A stretch of 5,578 nt of DNA. Origin: a bacterium. GTDB taxonomy: Bacteria > Pseudomonadota > Gammaproteobacteria > Burkholderiales > Thiobacteraceae. Under the pieces are notes generated by a model. The model did not search any database. It had not been told where the DNA came from and saw only the letters and a list, made by a program, of their open reading frames with translations. The translations under genes were made by a program, and so were the position numbers. The stretch is from positions 1 to 5,578 of the forward strand of contig DAIAMA010000102.1 of the NCBI GenBank assembly GCA_027438535.1, written 5' to 3'. Position 1 is the first letter of the stretch. Each line of letters starts with the position of its first letter. Below are positions 1-5,578 of the stretch, piece by piece.

Positions 1-925
1 TCAACCAGCCTTCGCCCCCGGGTGTGAGATGCGCGGCCAGCCCGCCGAGAAACCCGTGCAGCATGCGGCTCTCCGGATCGTACACCGCATGTTCGATAGG
101 CGAGCTTGGCCGCGCCGGAAGCCACGGCGGGTTGCAGACCACCAGTGGCGCGCGCCCTTCCGGAAAGAGATCCGCCTGTACCACCTCTACCCGCTCAGCG
201 AGACCCAAGCGCGTGATATTTTCTCGCGCGCATGCCAGCGCGCGCGGGTCTTGATCGGTGGCCACCACGCGCTCGACGCCGCGATGCGCAAGCACGGCGG
301 CGAGCACGCCGGTGCCGGTGCCAATGTCGAAGGCCAGCGTGCTTGCGGGCAAGGGCGCCTTGGCCACCAGCGCCGCATACTCGCCGCGCACCGGCGAATA
401 CACGCCATAGTGCGGGTGGATGCGCGCTCCCAGCGCCGGGATATCCACCCCTTTTTTGCGCCACTCGTGCGCGCCGACAATGCCCAGTAACTCACGCAGC
501 GAGGTTACGGAAGCTTCGCCGCCCGCGCCGTAGGCCTCGCGGCAGGCTTGCTTGAGGTCAGGCGCGCGCCGCAGCGGAATACCAAAATCCGCATCCAGCG
601 GAATCAACAACATCGAGAGCGTGCGTGCGCGTTGCGACTGCGCCTGACGATGTAGATTAAACGCTTCGCCCGGTGGCGACGGCGTCTTGCGCGGCTTGGT
701 TTCGGCGCGGCGCGCAATGGCTTGCAGCAACTGCCGCGCGTTTTGAAAATCGCCGCGCCACAGCATGGCCGTACCTTCGCAGGCCAGGCGGTAAGCGGTA
801 TCGGCCTTCATCCGATCGTCGGCGATCAGCACGCGCTTGGGCGGCAAGGCGCCGCGCTCCGAGCGCCAATGGGCGGAACGCGCCTCGTCGGCCTCGATCC
901 AAGTGATGATGGGGTGTGTGTTCAC
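1..925 (-). CDS. Class I SAM-dependent methyltransferase (N-terminal 308 codons, 3' end outside window)
   Basis: Probable methyltransferase that uses S-adenosylmethionine; the substrate cannot be told from sequence. The frame is open from a GTG at 923-925 to the window edge, 308 codons, with an in-frame TAA three codons upstream, so GTG is the first possible start (next candidate is Met39). Residues 1-190 form an N-terminal region that ends in an HYGVYSPVRGEY stretch just before the catalytic fold. Residues 199-207 read FDIGTGTGV, the glycine-rich SAM-binding motif I. Asp224 in VVATDQD fits the acidic residue after strand 2 that holds the ribose, and QADLF at 250-254 fits the next motif. NPPW at 265-268 is the (N/D)PPY/F/W motif known from enzymes that methylate amide or exocyclic amino nitrogens (PrmC, RsmC and N6-adenine enzymes). 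No good Shine-Dalgarno sequence is seen before the GTG. Family-level call is firm; a role in modifying RNA, DNA or protein is inference. Confidence 0.85.
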   Translation of the reverse strand, partial: MNTHPIITWIEADEARSAHWRSERGALPPKRVLIADDRMKADTAYRLACEGTAMLWRGDFQNARQLLQAIARRAETKPRKTPSPPGEAFNLHRQAQSQRARTLSMLLIPLDADFGIPLRRAPDLKQACREAYGAGGEASVTSLRELLGIVGAHEWRKKGVDIPALGARIHPHYGVYSPVRGEYAALVAKAPLPASTLAFDIGTGTGVLAAVLAHRGVERVVATDQDPRALACARENITRLGLAERVEVVQADLFPEGRAPLVVCNPPWLPARPSSPIEHAVYDPESRMLHGFLGGLAAHLTPGGEGWL

Positions 926-1016
926 GGTGATACTTTACGCTTAGGTGATCTCGCCGGCGTTGCCGGGCGAAGCAAAAAAATGCAATGAAAAAATGATTTA
1001 GGCTGCGCTGCAATGA

Positions 1017-1421
1017 TTAGCTTGCTAGACGCCGCCAGTAAGTCTCGCGCCAGTAATACAGCACCGTGGTGTCCTCCAGGGGATAGCTGTCGGCATAAGG
1101 CACGCCGCGCATGGGCTCTTCGATATTGTCGCGGGCGGGGTCGAGCCGGCGCCAGCCGGCTTCACGCGGATCTTCTTTCATGGGCTTCCGCGTTTCATGT
1201 ATCAGACGGCGCACCACGGCGCCGAAAGCGGCGAAATTGTGTTGCGCTTCTTCCAGGGAAACCGCGTTCGCGCTGCCGGGCATGCGTGGGAAACGCAGTT
1301 GCGCGAGGTCGTCTTCCCACAGACAGACCGGGCACTTTTCGTGCGAGCCGGGTTGATGGCGGAATACCACATAGCCACAGCAGGGGCAGGGGTAGTCGCC
1401 TTCTTCCGTGTTCAATAGCAT
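1017..1421 (-). CDS. CPCC family cysteine-rich protein (putative zinc-binding)
   Basis: Small soluble protein of 134 residues, function unknown, resembling the Cys_rich_CPCC family (Pfam). The N-terminus holds YPCPCCGY (Cys12, Cys14, Cys15) followed by KCPVCLWEDD (Cys30, Cys33); these two Cys knuckles could bind a zinc ion, as in rubredoxin-like or zinc-ribbon folds. The rest contains the family-like stretch SLEEAQHNFAAFGA and is rich in Trp, Tyr and Arg near the end; no signal peptide or membrane segment is seen. Two ATGs lie close together (1427 and 1421). The AGGAG at 1429-1433 is only 1 nt from the first but 7 nt from the second, so I chose 1421. Stop is TAA. It follows the fba terminator and lies 91 bp before the methyltransferase gene, so it probably starts its own transcript. 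The family is confident, the function is not known. Confidence 0.85.
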   Translation of the reverse strand: MLLNTEEGDYPCPCCGYVVFRHQPGSHEKCPVCLWEDDLAQLRFPRMPGSANAVSLEEAQHNFAAFGAVVRRLIHETRKPMKEDPREAGWRRLDPARDNIEEPMRGVPYADSYPLEDTTVLYYWRETYWRRLAS

Positions 1422-1428
1422 GCGCATT

Positions 1429-1433
1429 CTCCT
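1429..1433 (-). promoter_or_regulatory. Ribosome binding site deciding the CPCC gene start
   Basis: AGGAG on the minus strand. It is 7 nt before the ATG at 1421 and only 1 nt before the ATG at 1427, so it supports the downstream start. Confidence 0.7.
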
Positions 1434-1448
1434 ACGCGATTTGTTACC

Positions 1449-1454
1449 ACTATA
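1449..1454 (-). promoter_or_regulatory. Possible -10 box for the CPCC gene
   Basis: TATAGT on the minus strand, one mismatch from TATAAT, placed between the fba terminator and the CPCC start so that transcription would begin about 20 nt before the ATG. No convincing -35 hexamer sits at 16-18 nt upstream, where only T-rich sequence of the terminator is present. The position makes sense for a gene that needs its own promoter, but the match alone is weak. Confidence 0.3.
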
Positions 1455-1473
1455 GCGCGGACGGCGGGCAAAG

Positions 1474-1500
1474 AAAAAGGCGGCTTGCCGCCGCCTTTTT
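1474..1500 (-). terminator. Intrinsic terminator after fba
   Basis: An 11-bp perfect stem (AAAAAGGCGGC at 1474-1484 against GCCGCCTTTTT at 1490-1500) with a 5-nt loop begins 20 nt after the fba stop codon. Read on the minus strand it is a GC-rich hairpin followed by UUUUUCUUU. The A and T flanks make it symmetrical, so it could also work in the plus direction, although no plus-strand gene is seen to end here. It marks the end of the gap-pgk-pyk-fba run. Confidence 0.9.
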
Positions 1501-1520
1501 CAGGGTGCCCGGGGTAATGC

Positions 1521-2585
1521 CTAGTTCACTTTCGGGTCCAGTTCGCCCTTGCTGTAACGCGTGGTCATGGCATCCAGCGACAGCACTTTGATCTTGGAGG
1601 CATTGCCGGCGGTGCCGAAGGATTTATAGCGCGCGGCGCAGATGTCTTTCATCGCCTTAGTGGAGGCGATCAAGAATTTACGCGGGTCGAATTCTTTGGG
1701 GTTTTCGGCCAGGAATTTGCGCACCGCGCCGGTGGAGGCCATGCGTAAATCGGTGTCGATGTTCACTTTGCGCACGCCGTGCTTGATGCCCTCGACGATC
1801 TCTGCGACCGGCACACCATAAGTCTGCGGCATTGCGCCACCGAACTTGTTGATGACCTCCAGCCACTCCTGGGGCACCGATGAAGAACCGTGCATCACCA
1901 AGTGGGTATTGGGAATGCGCGCGTGAATCTCCTTGATGCGGCTGATCGCCAGGGTTTCGCCTGTGGGCGGCTTGGTAAACTTGTAGGCACCGTGCGAGGT
2001 GCCGATTGCGATGGCCAGCGCATCCACTTGGGTGAGCTTCACGAATTCGGCAGCTTCGTTCGGGTCGGTCAGGAGTTGGCTGTGATCCAAGGTACCTTCG
2101 GCGCCGATGCCGTCTTCTTCACCAGCTTGGCCGGTCTCTAAGCTACCCAAGCAGCCCAATTCGCCTTCCACCGAGACGCCGCAGGCATGCGCCATATCCA
2201 CGGTGCGGCGCGTGACGTCCACATTGTAGTCGTAGCTGGCGGGGGTTTTACCGTCTTCTTTCAGGGAGCCGTCCATCATTACCGAGGAGAAGCCCAGTTG
2301 GATCGAGCGCTGGCAGACGGCGGGGGAGGTGCCGTGGTCTTGGTGGATGCACACCGGGATATGCGGGAATTCCTCGATCGCCGCCAGCATCAGGTGGCGC
2401 AGGAAGGGCGCGCCGGCGTATTTGCGCGCGCCGGCGGAGGCTTGCACGATCACCGGGCTATTGGTTTCGTCCGCCGCCTCCATCATGGCGCGCATTTGTT
2501 CCAGATTGTTGACGTTGAACGCGGGTACGCCGTAGCCGTTTTCAGCGGCGTGGTCCAGCAATTGACGCAGAGTGATGAGTGCCAT
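1521..2585 (-). CDS. fba: Class II fructose-1,6-bisphosphate aldolase, Calvin-cycle (CbbA-like) subtype
   Basis: Zinc-dependent aldolase that reversibly joins dihydroxyacetone phosphate and glyceraldehyde-3-phosphate to fructose-1,6-bisphosphate in the cytoplasm; related enzymes also make sedoheptulose-1,7-bisphosphate. The protein has 354 residues, the usual length for the class IIB/CbbA branch. Visible signatures are VPAFNVNN (20-27), HQDHG (81-85, with Asp83 as the expected catalytic acid and His84 as a zinc ligand), VEGELG (139-144), IGTSHGAYK (194-202, zinc ligand His198), VMHGSSS (230-236, zinc ligand His232) and [10 protein letters not shown] (274-283, substrate phosphate region). TAAGGAG at 2593-2599 sits 7 nt before the ATG, a strong ribosome binding site. 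The gene begins 58 bp after the pyk stop with no terminator between, so it is probably cotranscribed with pyk, and it is followed by a strong terminator. The alternative symbol cbbA would suit an autotroph. The enzyme call is secure; the autotrophic link is inference. Confidence 0.97.
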   Translation of the reverse strand: MALITLRQLLDHAAENGYGVPAFNVNNLEQMRAMMEAADETNSPVIVQASAGARKYAGAPFLRHLMLAAIEEFPHIPVCIHQDHGTSPAVCQRSIQLGFSSVMMDGSLKEDGKTPASYDYNVDVTRRTVDMAHACGVSVEGELGCLGSLETGQAGEEDGIGAEGTLDHSQLLTDPNEAAEFVKLTQVDALAIAIGTSHGAYKFTKPPTGETLAISRIKEIHARIPNTHLVMHGSSSVPQEWLEVINKFGGAMPQTYGVPVAEIVEGIKHGVRKVNIDTDLRMASTGAVRKFLAENPKEFDPRKFLIASTKAMKDICAARYKSFGTAGNASKIKVLSLDAMTTRYSKGELDPKVN

Positions 2586-2643
2586 TTGATTTCTCCTTAA
2601 AAAAATTCAGTCATTCAATTCGAGCGAAAAGCCTTGCTCACGA

Positions 2644-4080
2644 TCAGGTTTTTTTGTGATCGCCTACCCGCACGATCTTCATGGTATTGGTGCCGCCCGT
2701 TTTCCCGATGGCTTCGCCGAAGGTGAGGAGGAGGAGATCGCCCTCGCGTACCGCGCCGCGGCGGCGCAATTCGTCTTCCGCTTCGATCAGAAGTTGTTCC
2801 CGGTTTTGCGTGGCAGTCTTGAAATTCACCGGATAAACGCCTCGGAACAAGGTCAACTTTCTACGGGTTTCGACCTCCGGTGTCAAGGCGTAGATCGGCA
2901 CGTCGGAATTCATGCGCGACATCCACAAGGTGGTCGAGCCGGATTGAGTCAAGGCGGCGATGGCTTTGACGTCGAGATGGCTGGCGGTGAACATGGCCGA
3001 CATCGCGACCGTCTCGTCCACGCGGTCGAAATGTTTCTTTACCGCGTACTGGCTCATGAACGAGGTCTCGGCTTCTTTTTCGGCCTCGGTGCAAATGCGA
3101 TCCATGGCGGCAATGGTTTCGATCGGATATTGGCCGGCGGCGGTTTCGGCCGAGAGCATCACCGCATCGGTGCCGTCGAGCACGGCATTGGCCACGTCCG
3201 AGACCTCCGCGCGGGTCGGGATCGGGCTGTTAATCATGGATTCCATCATTTGCGTCGCAATGATCACCAGCTTATTTTTTTGGCGCGCGGCGCGGATCAT
3301 TTTTTTCTGCAAGCCGGGCACGGCCGCATCGCCCACTTCCACGCCCAAATCGCCGCGCGCCACCATGATGGCGTCGGAGGCTTCGATGATTTCGTCCAGC
3401 GCGGCGATGGCTTCGGCGCGTTCGATCTTGGCGACCAGCAGGCCCTTACCGCCGGCGGCGCGCAACAGATCGCGGGCGCGCTGCATGTCGCTACCCGCGC
3501 GCGGGAACGAAACGGCGATGTAATCGGCCTTGAATGCCGCCGCCGTCTTGATGTCATCCATGTCTTTTTCGGTGAGCGCCGGCGCGGACAAGCCGCCGCC
3601 TTGGCGGTTGATGCCCTTGTTATCCGAGAGCGCGCCGCCTTGCAGCACTTTGCAAATAATTTCCGCGCCTTTGACTTCTTCCACCCACAGTGTGATGCGG
3701 CCGTCGTCGAGCAACAGCGTTGCGCCGCGCGCGACATCGCGCGGCAAGTCTTTATAGTCGAGACCGACGCGCTCTTGATTACCGAGCGGGCAGTTCGCAT
3801 CGAGGATGAAGCGGTCATCGTGGTTAAGCTGGATTTTTTTGTCTTCGAATTTGCCGATGCGGATTTTCGGGCCTTGCAAATCGGCCAGCACGCCGATGGT
3901 TTTGCCGCGCGCGCGCGCCAGGGAACGAATCATCTCGGCACGGCGAATGTGGTCTTCCGGTTTGCCATGTGAGAAATTCAGGCGCACGACATCGAGGCCG
4001 GCGGCGATCATCTGATCCAGGATTTTCGGATCGTCCGAAGCCGGGCCGAGAGTGGCGACAATTTTGGTTCCACGTTGCAT
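2644..4080 (-). CDS. pyk: Pyruvate kinase, PykA type
   Basis: Transfers phosphate from phosphoenolpyruvate to ADP, giving pyruvate and ATP, the last step of glycolysis; normally a cytoplasmic tetramer. The 478 residues match the usual bacterial length. Visible are TKIVATLGPAS (5-15), RLNFSHG (33-39), LADLQGPKIRIG (65-76), the B domain around 77-165, VAKIERAEAI (216-225, Lys218 and Glu220 expected in catalysis and metal binding), VARGDLGVE (240-248, Asp244 metal ligand), ATQMMESM (275-282) and PTRAEVSDVANAV (288-300); a C-terminal domain follows from about 345. Lys72 in GPKIR replaces the Glu of K+-dependent enzymes (GPEIR), as in E. coli PykA. The ATG is fixed by an in-frame TGA directly upstream. 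Its Shine-Dalgarno sequence is poor (only GGA about 10 nt away) and lies inside an inverted repeat. The gene sits 97 bp after pgk and 58 bp before fba. Confidence 0.97.
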   Translation of the reverse strand: MQRGTKIVATLGPASDDPKILDQMIAAGLDVVRLNFSHGKPEDHIRRAEMIRSLARARGKTIGVLADLQGPKIRIGKFEDKKIQLNHDDRFILDANCPLGNQERVGLDYKDLPRDVARGATLLLDDGRITLWVEEVKGAEIICKVLQGGALSDNKGINRQGGGLSAPALTEKDMDDIKTAAAFKADYIAVSFPRAGSDMQRARDLLRAAGGKGLLVAKIERAEAIAALDEIIEASDAIMVARGDLGVEVGDAAVPGLQKKMIRAARQKNKLVIIATQMMESMINSPIPTRAEVSDVANAVLDGTDAVMLSAETAAGQYPIETIAAMDRICTEAEKEAETSFMSQYAVKKHFDRVDETVAMSAMFTASHLDVKAIAALTQSGSTTLWMSRMNSDVPIYALTPEVETRRKLTLFRGVYPVNFKTATQNREQLLIEAEDELRRRGAVREGDLLLLTFGEAIGKTGGTNTMKIVRVGDHKKT

Positions 4081-4086
4081 TCAATA

Positions 4087-4171
4087 GGGTTCCGGGTTTC
4101 TGGTTTCGGGTTGGGGTGCCGGTTTCGTACCCTGGTTTCAACTCGAAACCCGGAATTCGAAACCCGGAACC
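4087..4171. repeat. Degenerate GGTTTC/GAAACC repeat cluster with 13-bp inverted repeat, between pgk and pyk
   Basis: This element fills almost the whole pgk-pyk gap. The outer arms are GGTTCCGGGTTTC (4088-4100) and GAAACCCGGAACC (4159-4171), perfect over 13 bp. The right half is a tandem direct repeat of TCGAAACCCGGAA at 4143-4155 and 4157-4169 (period 14), so the left arm can pair 11 bp with the inner copy or 13 bp with the outer copy. The hexamer GGTTTC recurs at 4095, 4102, 4121 and 4134, and its complement GAAACC starts at 4145 and 4159; 4134-4139 and 4145-4150 form a local hairpin with a 5-nt loop. There is no T-run after the structure in either direction, so it is not a standard terminator. 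It may be a dispersed intergenic repeat of this genome, or an RNA structure in the transcript; neither can be shown from one copy. Confidence 0.75.
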
Positions 4172-4177
4172 GTAGCG

Positions 4178-5359
4178 CTAGCGTGCCGCCCGTTCTTCCA
4201 AAATGGCGACCGCAGGCAATTTCTTGCCTTCGAGGAATTCCAGGAAGGCGCCACCGGCGGTCGAGATGTAAGACACTTTGTCGTAAATACCGTATTTCTG
4301 AATCGCGGCAATCGTGTCGCCGCCGCCCGCCAGCGTAAACGCTTTGGTATTGGCGATGGCCATGGCGATGGCTTTGGTGCCGGCGCCGAATTGATCGAAT
4401 TCGAATACGCCTACCGGGCCATTCCATACCACGGTGCCGGCTTTCATGATGATGTCGGCGAGTTCTTGCGCGCTCTTGGGGCCGATGTCGAAAATCATAT
4501 CGTCGTCGGCCACTGCGCCCGCGTCTTTCAATATCGCGGGTTCGTTGGCGTCGAATTTTTTGCCGACCACCACATCGACCGCGATGGGAATCTTTGCCCC
4601 GCGCTTGGCCATTTTTTCGATGAGCATTTTGGCGGTCGGCACCAGGTCGTCTTCGGAGAGCGATTTGCCGATATTCTTGCCGGTAGCCTTGAGGAAGGTG
4701 TTGGCAATACCACCGCCGACGACCAATTGATCCACTTTTTCCGACAGTGCTTCGAGCACGGTGAGCTTGGTCGAAACCTTGGAGCCGCCGACGATGGCGA
4801 CCATCGGACGCGCCGGGCTCAGCAGGGCTTTGGTCAGCGCGTCCAGCTCCTCGGTCAGCAGAATGCCGGCGCAAGCCACGGGGGCGTATTTAGCGATGCC
4901 GTGGGTGGAAGCCTGGGCGCGGTGCGCGGTACCGAAGGCATCCATCACGAACACGTCGCACAGGGCGGCATACTTTTTCGACAGTTCGTCGTTGCTTTTC
5001 TTCTCGCCCTTGTTGATCCGGCAATTTTCCAAAACCACCAGCTCACCCGCAGCGACATCGAAGCCGCCGTCAACCCAATCCTTGATCAAGCGCACTGGCT
5101 TGCCCAGGCGCGCGGCGATGTTGTCGGCCACGGGTTTAAGTGAGTTTTCTTCCGACCATACGCCTTCTTCCGGGCGGCCCAGGTGCGAAGTCACCATGAC
5201 TTTGGCGCCTTGCTTCAGGCAGTGGTTGATGGTGGCCATGGAGGCGGTAATGCGCGCATCGCTGGTGACCTTGCCATCTTTGACGGGCACGTTGAGATCG
5301 GCGCGAATGAACACGCGCTTGCCTTTGAGGTCGAGATCGACGAGTTTAATGACGGACAT
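4178..5359 (-). CDS. pgk: Phosphoglycerate kinase
   Basis: Reversibly moves a phosphate between 1,3-bisphosphoglycerate/ADP and 3-phosphoglycerate/ATP in the cytoplasm, serving glycolysis, gluconeogenesis and the Calvin cycle. The monomer of 393 residues has the normal bacterial length. Visible are RADLNVPV (19-26), Arg36 in SDARITAS (expected substrate-binding arginine), TSHLGRP (57-63), [15 protein letters not shown] (110-124), DAFGTAHR (140-147), GGSKVSTK (191-198, nucleotide-side lysines), [10 protein letters not shown] (213-222), [10 protein letters not shown] (311-320) and the GGGDT loop (345-349). I place the start at the ATG at 5359 because AGGAG at 5366-5370 is 6 nt upstream and because MSVIKL is a typical PGK N-terminus. 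A GTG at 5392 would add 11 residues but lies inside a hairpin. The stop is TAG. Upstream gap is separated by 114 bp holding a terminator and a hairpin; pyk follows after 97 bp. Confidence 0.97.
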   Translation of the reverse strand: MSVIKLVDLDLKGKRVFIRADLNVPVKDGKVTSDARITASMATINHCLKQGAKVMVTSHLGRPEEGVWSEENSLKPVADNIAARLGKPVRLIKDWVDGGFDVAAGELVVLENCRINKGEKKSNDELSKKYAALCDVFVMDAFGTAHRAQASTHGIAKYAPVACAGILLTEELDALTKALLSPARPMVAIVGGSKVSTKLTVLEALSEKVDQLVVGGGIANTFLKATGKNIGKSLSEDDLVPTAKMLIEKMAKRGAKIPIAVDVVVGKKFDANEPAILKDAGAVADDDMIFDIGPKSAQELADIIMKAGTVVWNGPVGVFEFDQFGAGTKAIAMAIANTKAFTLAGGGDTIAAIQKYGIYDKVSYISTAGGAFLEFLEGKKLPAVAILEERAAR

Positions 5360-5365
5360 AGTTCT

Positions 5366-5370
5366 CTCCT
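5366..5370 (-). promoter_or_regulatory. Ribosome binding site deciding the pgk start
   Basis: AGGAG (within GCAGGAGAG) on the minus strand, 6 nt before the ATG at 5359. It argues against the in-frame GTG at 5392 as the start. It lies 17 nt downstream of the 5388-5421 hairpin and outside its stem, so it should be accessible. Confidence 0.8.
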
Positions 5371-5387
5371 GCAAGTTTAAGATTCGC

Positions 5388-5421
5388 CACACAGGCGCAC
5401 CTCGGGAGATGCACCTGTGTG
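5388..5421 (-). promoter_or_regulatory. 15-bp RNA hairpin in the gap-pgk intergenic region / pgk leader
   Basis: Read as minus-strand RNA, the 15-nt arm CACACAGGUGCAUCU pairs completely with AGGUGCGCCUGUGUG across a CCCG tetraloop. Two of the 15 pairs are G-U wobbles. On the plus strand those two positions would be C-A mismatches, so the stem is complete only in the RNA that carries gap and pgk. No U-run follows, so it is not an intrinsic terminator. A role in RNA stability, processing or control of pgk translation is possible but unproven. It ends 28 nt before the pgk ATG. Confidence 0.6.
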
Positions 5422-5436
5422 GGGGATCCCCACGAG

Positions 5437-5465
5437 AAAACGCCCCACTCGTTTCCGGTGGGGCG
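5437..5465 (-). terminator. Intrinsic terminator between gap and pgk
   Basis: CGCCCCAC (5441-5448) and GTGGGGCG (5458-5465) form a perfect 8-bp GC-rich stem with a 9-nt loop. On the minus strand the stem is followed at once by TTTTCTCG. It starts 5 nt after the second of the two gap stop codons. The U-run is short, so partial termination with read-through into pgk is as likely as full termination. Confidence 0.75.
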
Positions 5466-5473
5466 ATCCTTTA

Positions 5474-5578
<105 letters not shown>

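Noticed and set aside
951..970. GC-rich hairpin between the CPCC gene and the methyltransferase as a terminator
   Set aside because: The stem is interrupted by a bulge, and on the minus strand the T-runs (974-980, 988-993) come before the stem rather than after it. On the plus strand it is followed by A residues. It does not fit an intrinsic terminator in either direction.
657..1013. Minus-strand frame of 118 codons overlapping the methyltransferase start
   Set aside because: It is out of frame with the DIGTGTG/NPPW frame and is Arg/Ala-rich without any motif.
1013..1591. Open frame of 192 codons on the plus strand over the CPCC gene and the fba terminator
   Set aside because: It reads through an intrinsic terminator hairpin and overlaps a gene with clear family motifs on the other strand; the protein is low in order and rich in Arg and Ser.
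2644..2663. A7 run and GATCA/TGATC arms at the end of pyk as a slippage site or terminator
   Set aside because: The arms are only 5 bp, the run would change just the last residues, and there is no U-run after the stem.
2656..3972. Long open frame of 438 codons on the plus strand, opposite pyk
   Set aside because: It lies entirely antisense to a clear pyruvate kinase gene; its residues (rich in His, Arg, Gly, Ala, Phe) are what the complement of GC-rich codons gives, and no domain is recognisable.
4391..5143. Open frame of 250 codons on the plus strand, opposite pgk
   Set aside because: Antisense shadow of pgk with the same biased composition and no recognisable motif.
5360..5392. N-terminal extension of pgk from a GTG at 5392 (11 extra residues)
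   Set aside because: The GTG lies in the hairpin stem with no ribosome binding site, while the ATG at 5359 has AGGAG at good spacing and gives a normal PGK N-terminus.

Overview
The window (about 5.6 kb, fairly GC-rich) carries six genes, all on the minus strand, so the biological reading direction is from base 5578 down to base 1. The core is a glycolytic/gluconeogenic gene run in the order gap (3' end only) - pgk - pyk - fba. Next comes a small cysteine-rich CPCC-family gene and then the first 308 codons of a class I SAM-dependent methyltransferase that runs off the left edge. Gene order, GC-rich codon use and the long class II aldolase of the Calvin-cycle (CbbA-like) subtype suggest a beta- or gammaproteobacterium, perhaps an autotroph. 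This is an inference from family resemblance; no RuBisCO or transketolase gene is visible here.

Region by region (minus-strand order): 5578-5474 is the GAPDH C-terminus, ending in tandem TAA stops. 5473-5360 is a structured intergenic stretch. It holds a compact intrinsic terminator directly behind gap, then a 15-bp RNA hairpin, then the pgk ribosome binding site. 5359-4178 is phosphoglycerate kinase. 4177-4081 is a short gap filled with a degenerate GGTTTC/GAAACC repeat cluster, folded around a 13-bp inverted repeat, lying immediately upstream of pyk. 4080-2644 is pyruvate kinase of the PykA type. 2643-2586 is a short spacer with the fba ribosome binding site. 2585-1521 is fructose-bisphosphate aldolase, followed by a strong intrinsic terminator (1474-1500) that closes the run. 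1421-1017 is the CPCC protein, probably its own transcription unit. 925-1 is the methyltransferase, which starts at GTG.

The four central enzymes catalyse linked steps. Aldolase makes or splits fructose-1,6-bisphosphate, GAPDH and PGK interconvert glyceraldehyde-3-phosphate and 3-phosphoglycerate, and pyruvate kinase makes pyruvate and ATP from PEP. GAPDH, PGK and aldolase are reversible and serve glycolysis, gluconeogenesis or the Calvin cycle; pyruvate kinase is the one-way glycolytic step. The RNA-level structures between gap and pgk, and between pgk and pyk, are the least ordinary part of the window and could set unequal expression within the run. No mobile element, CRISPR array, tRNA or rRNA was seen, and no gene on the plus strand is convincing.
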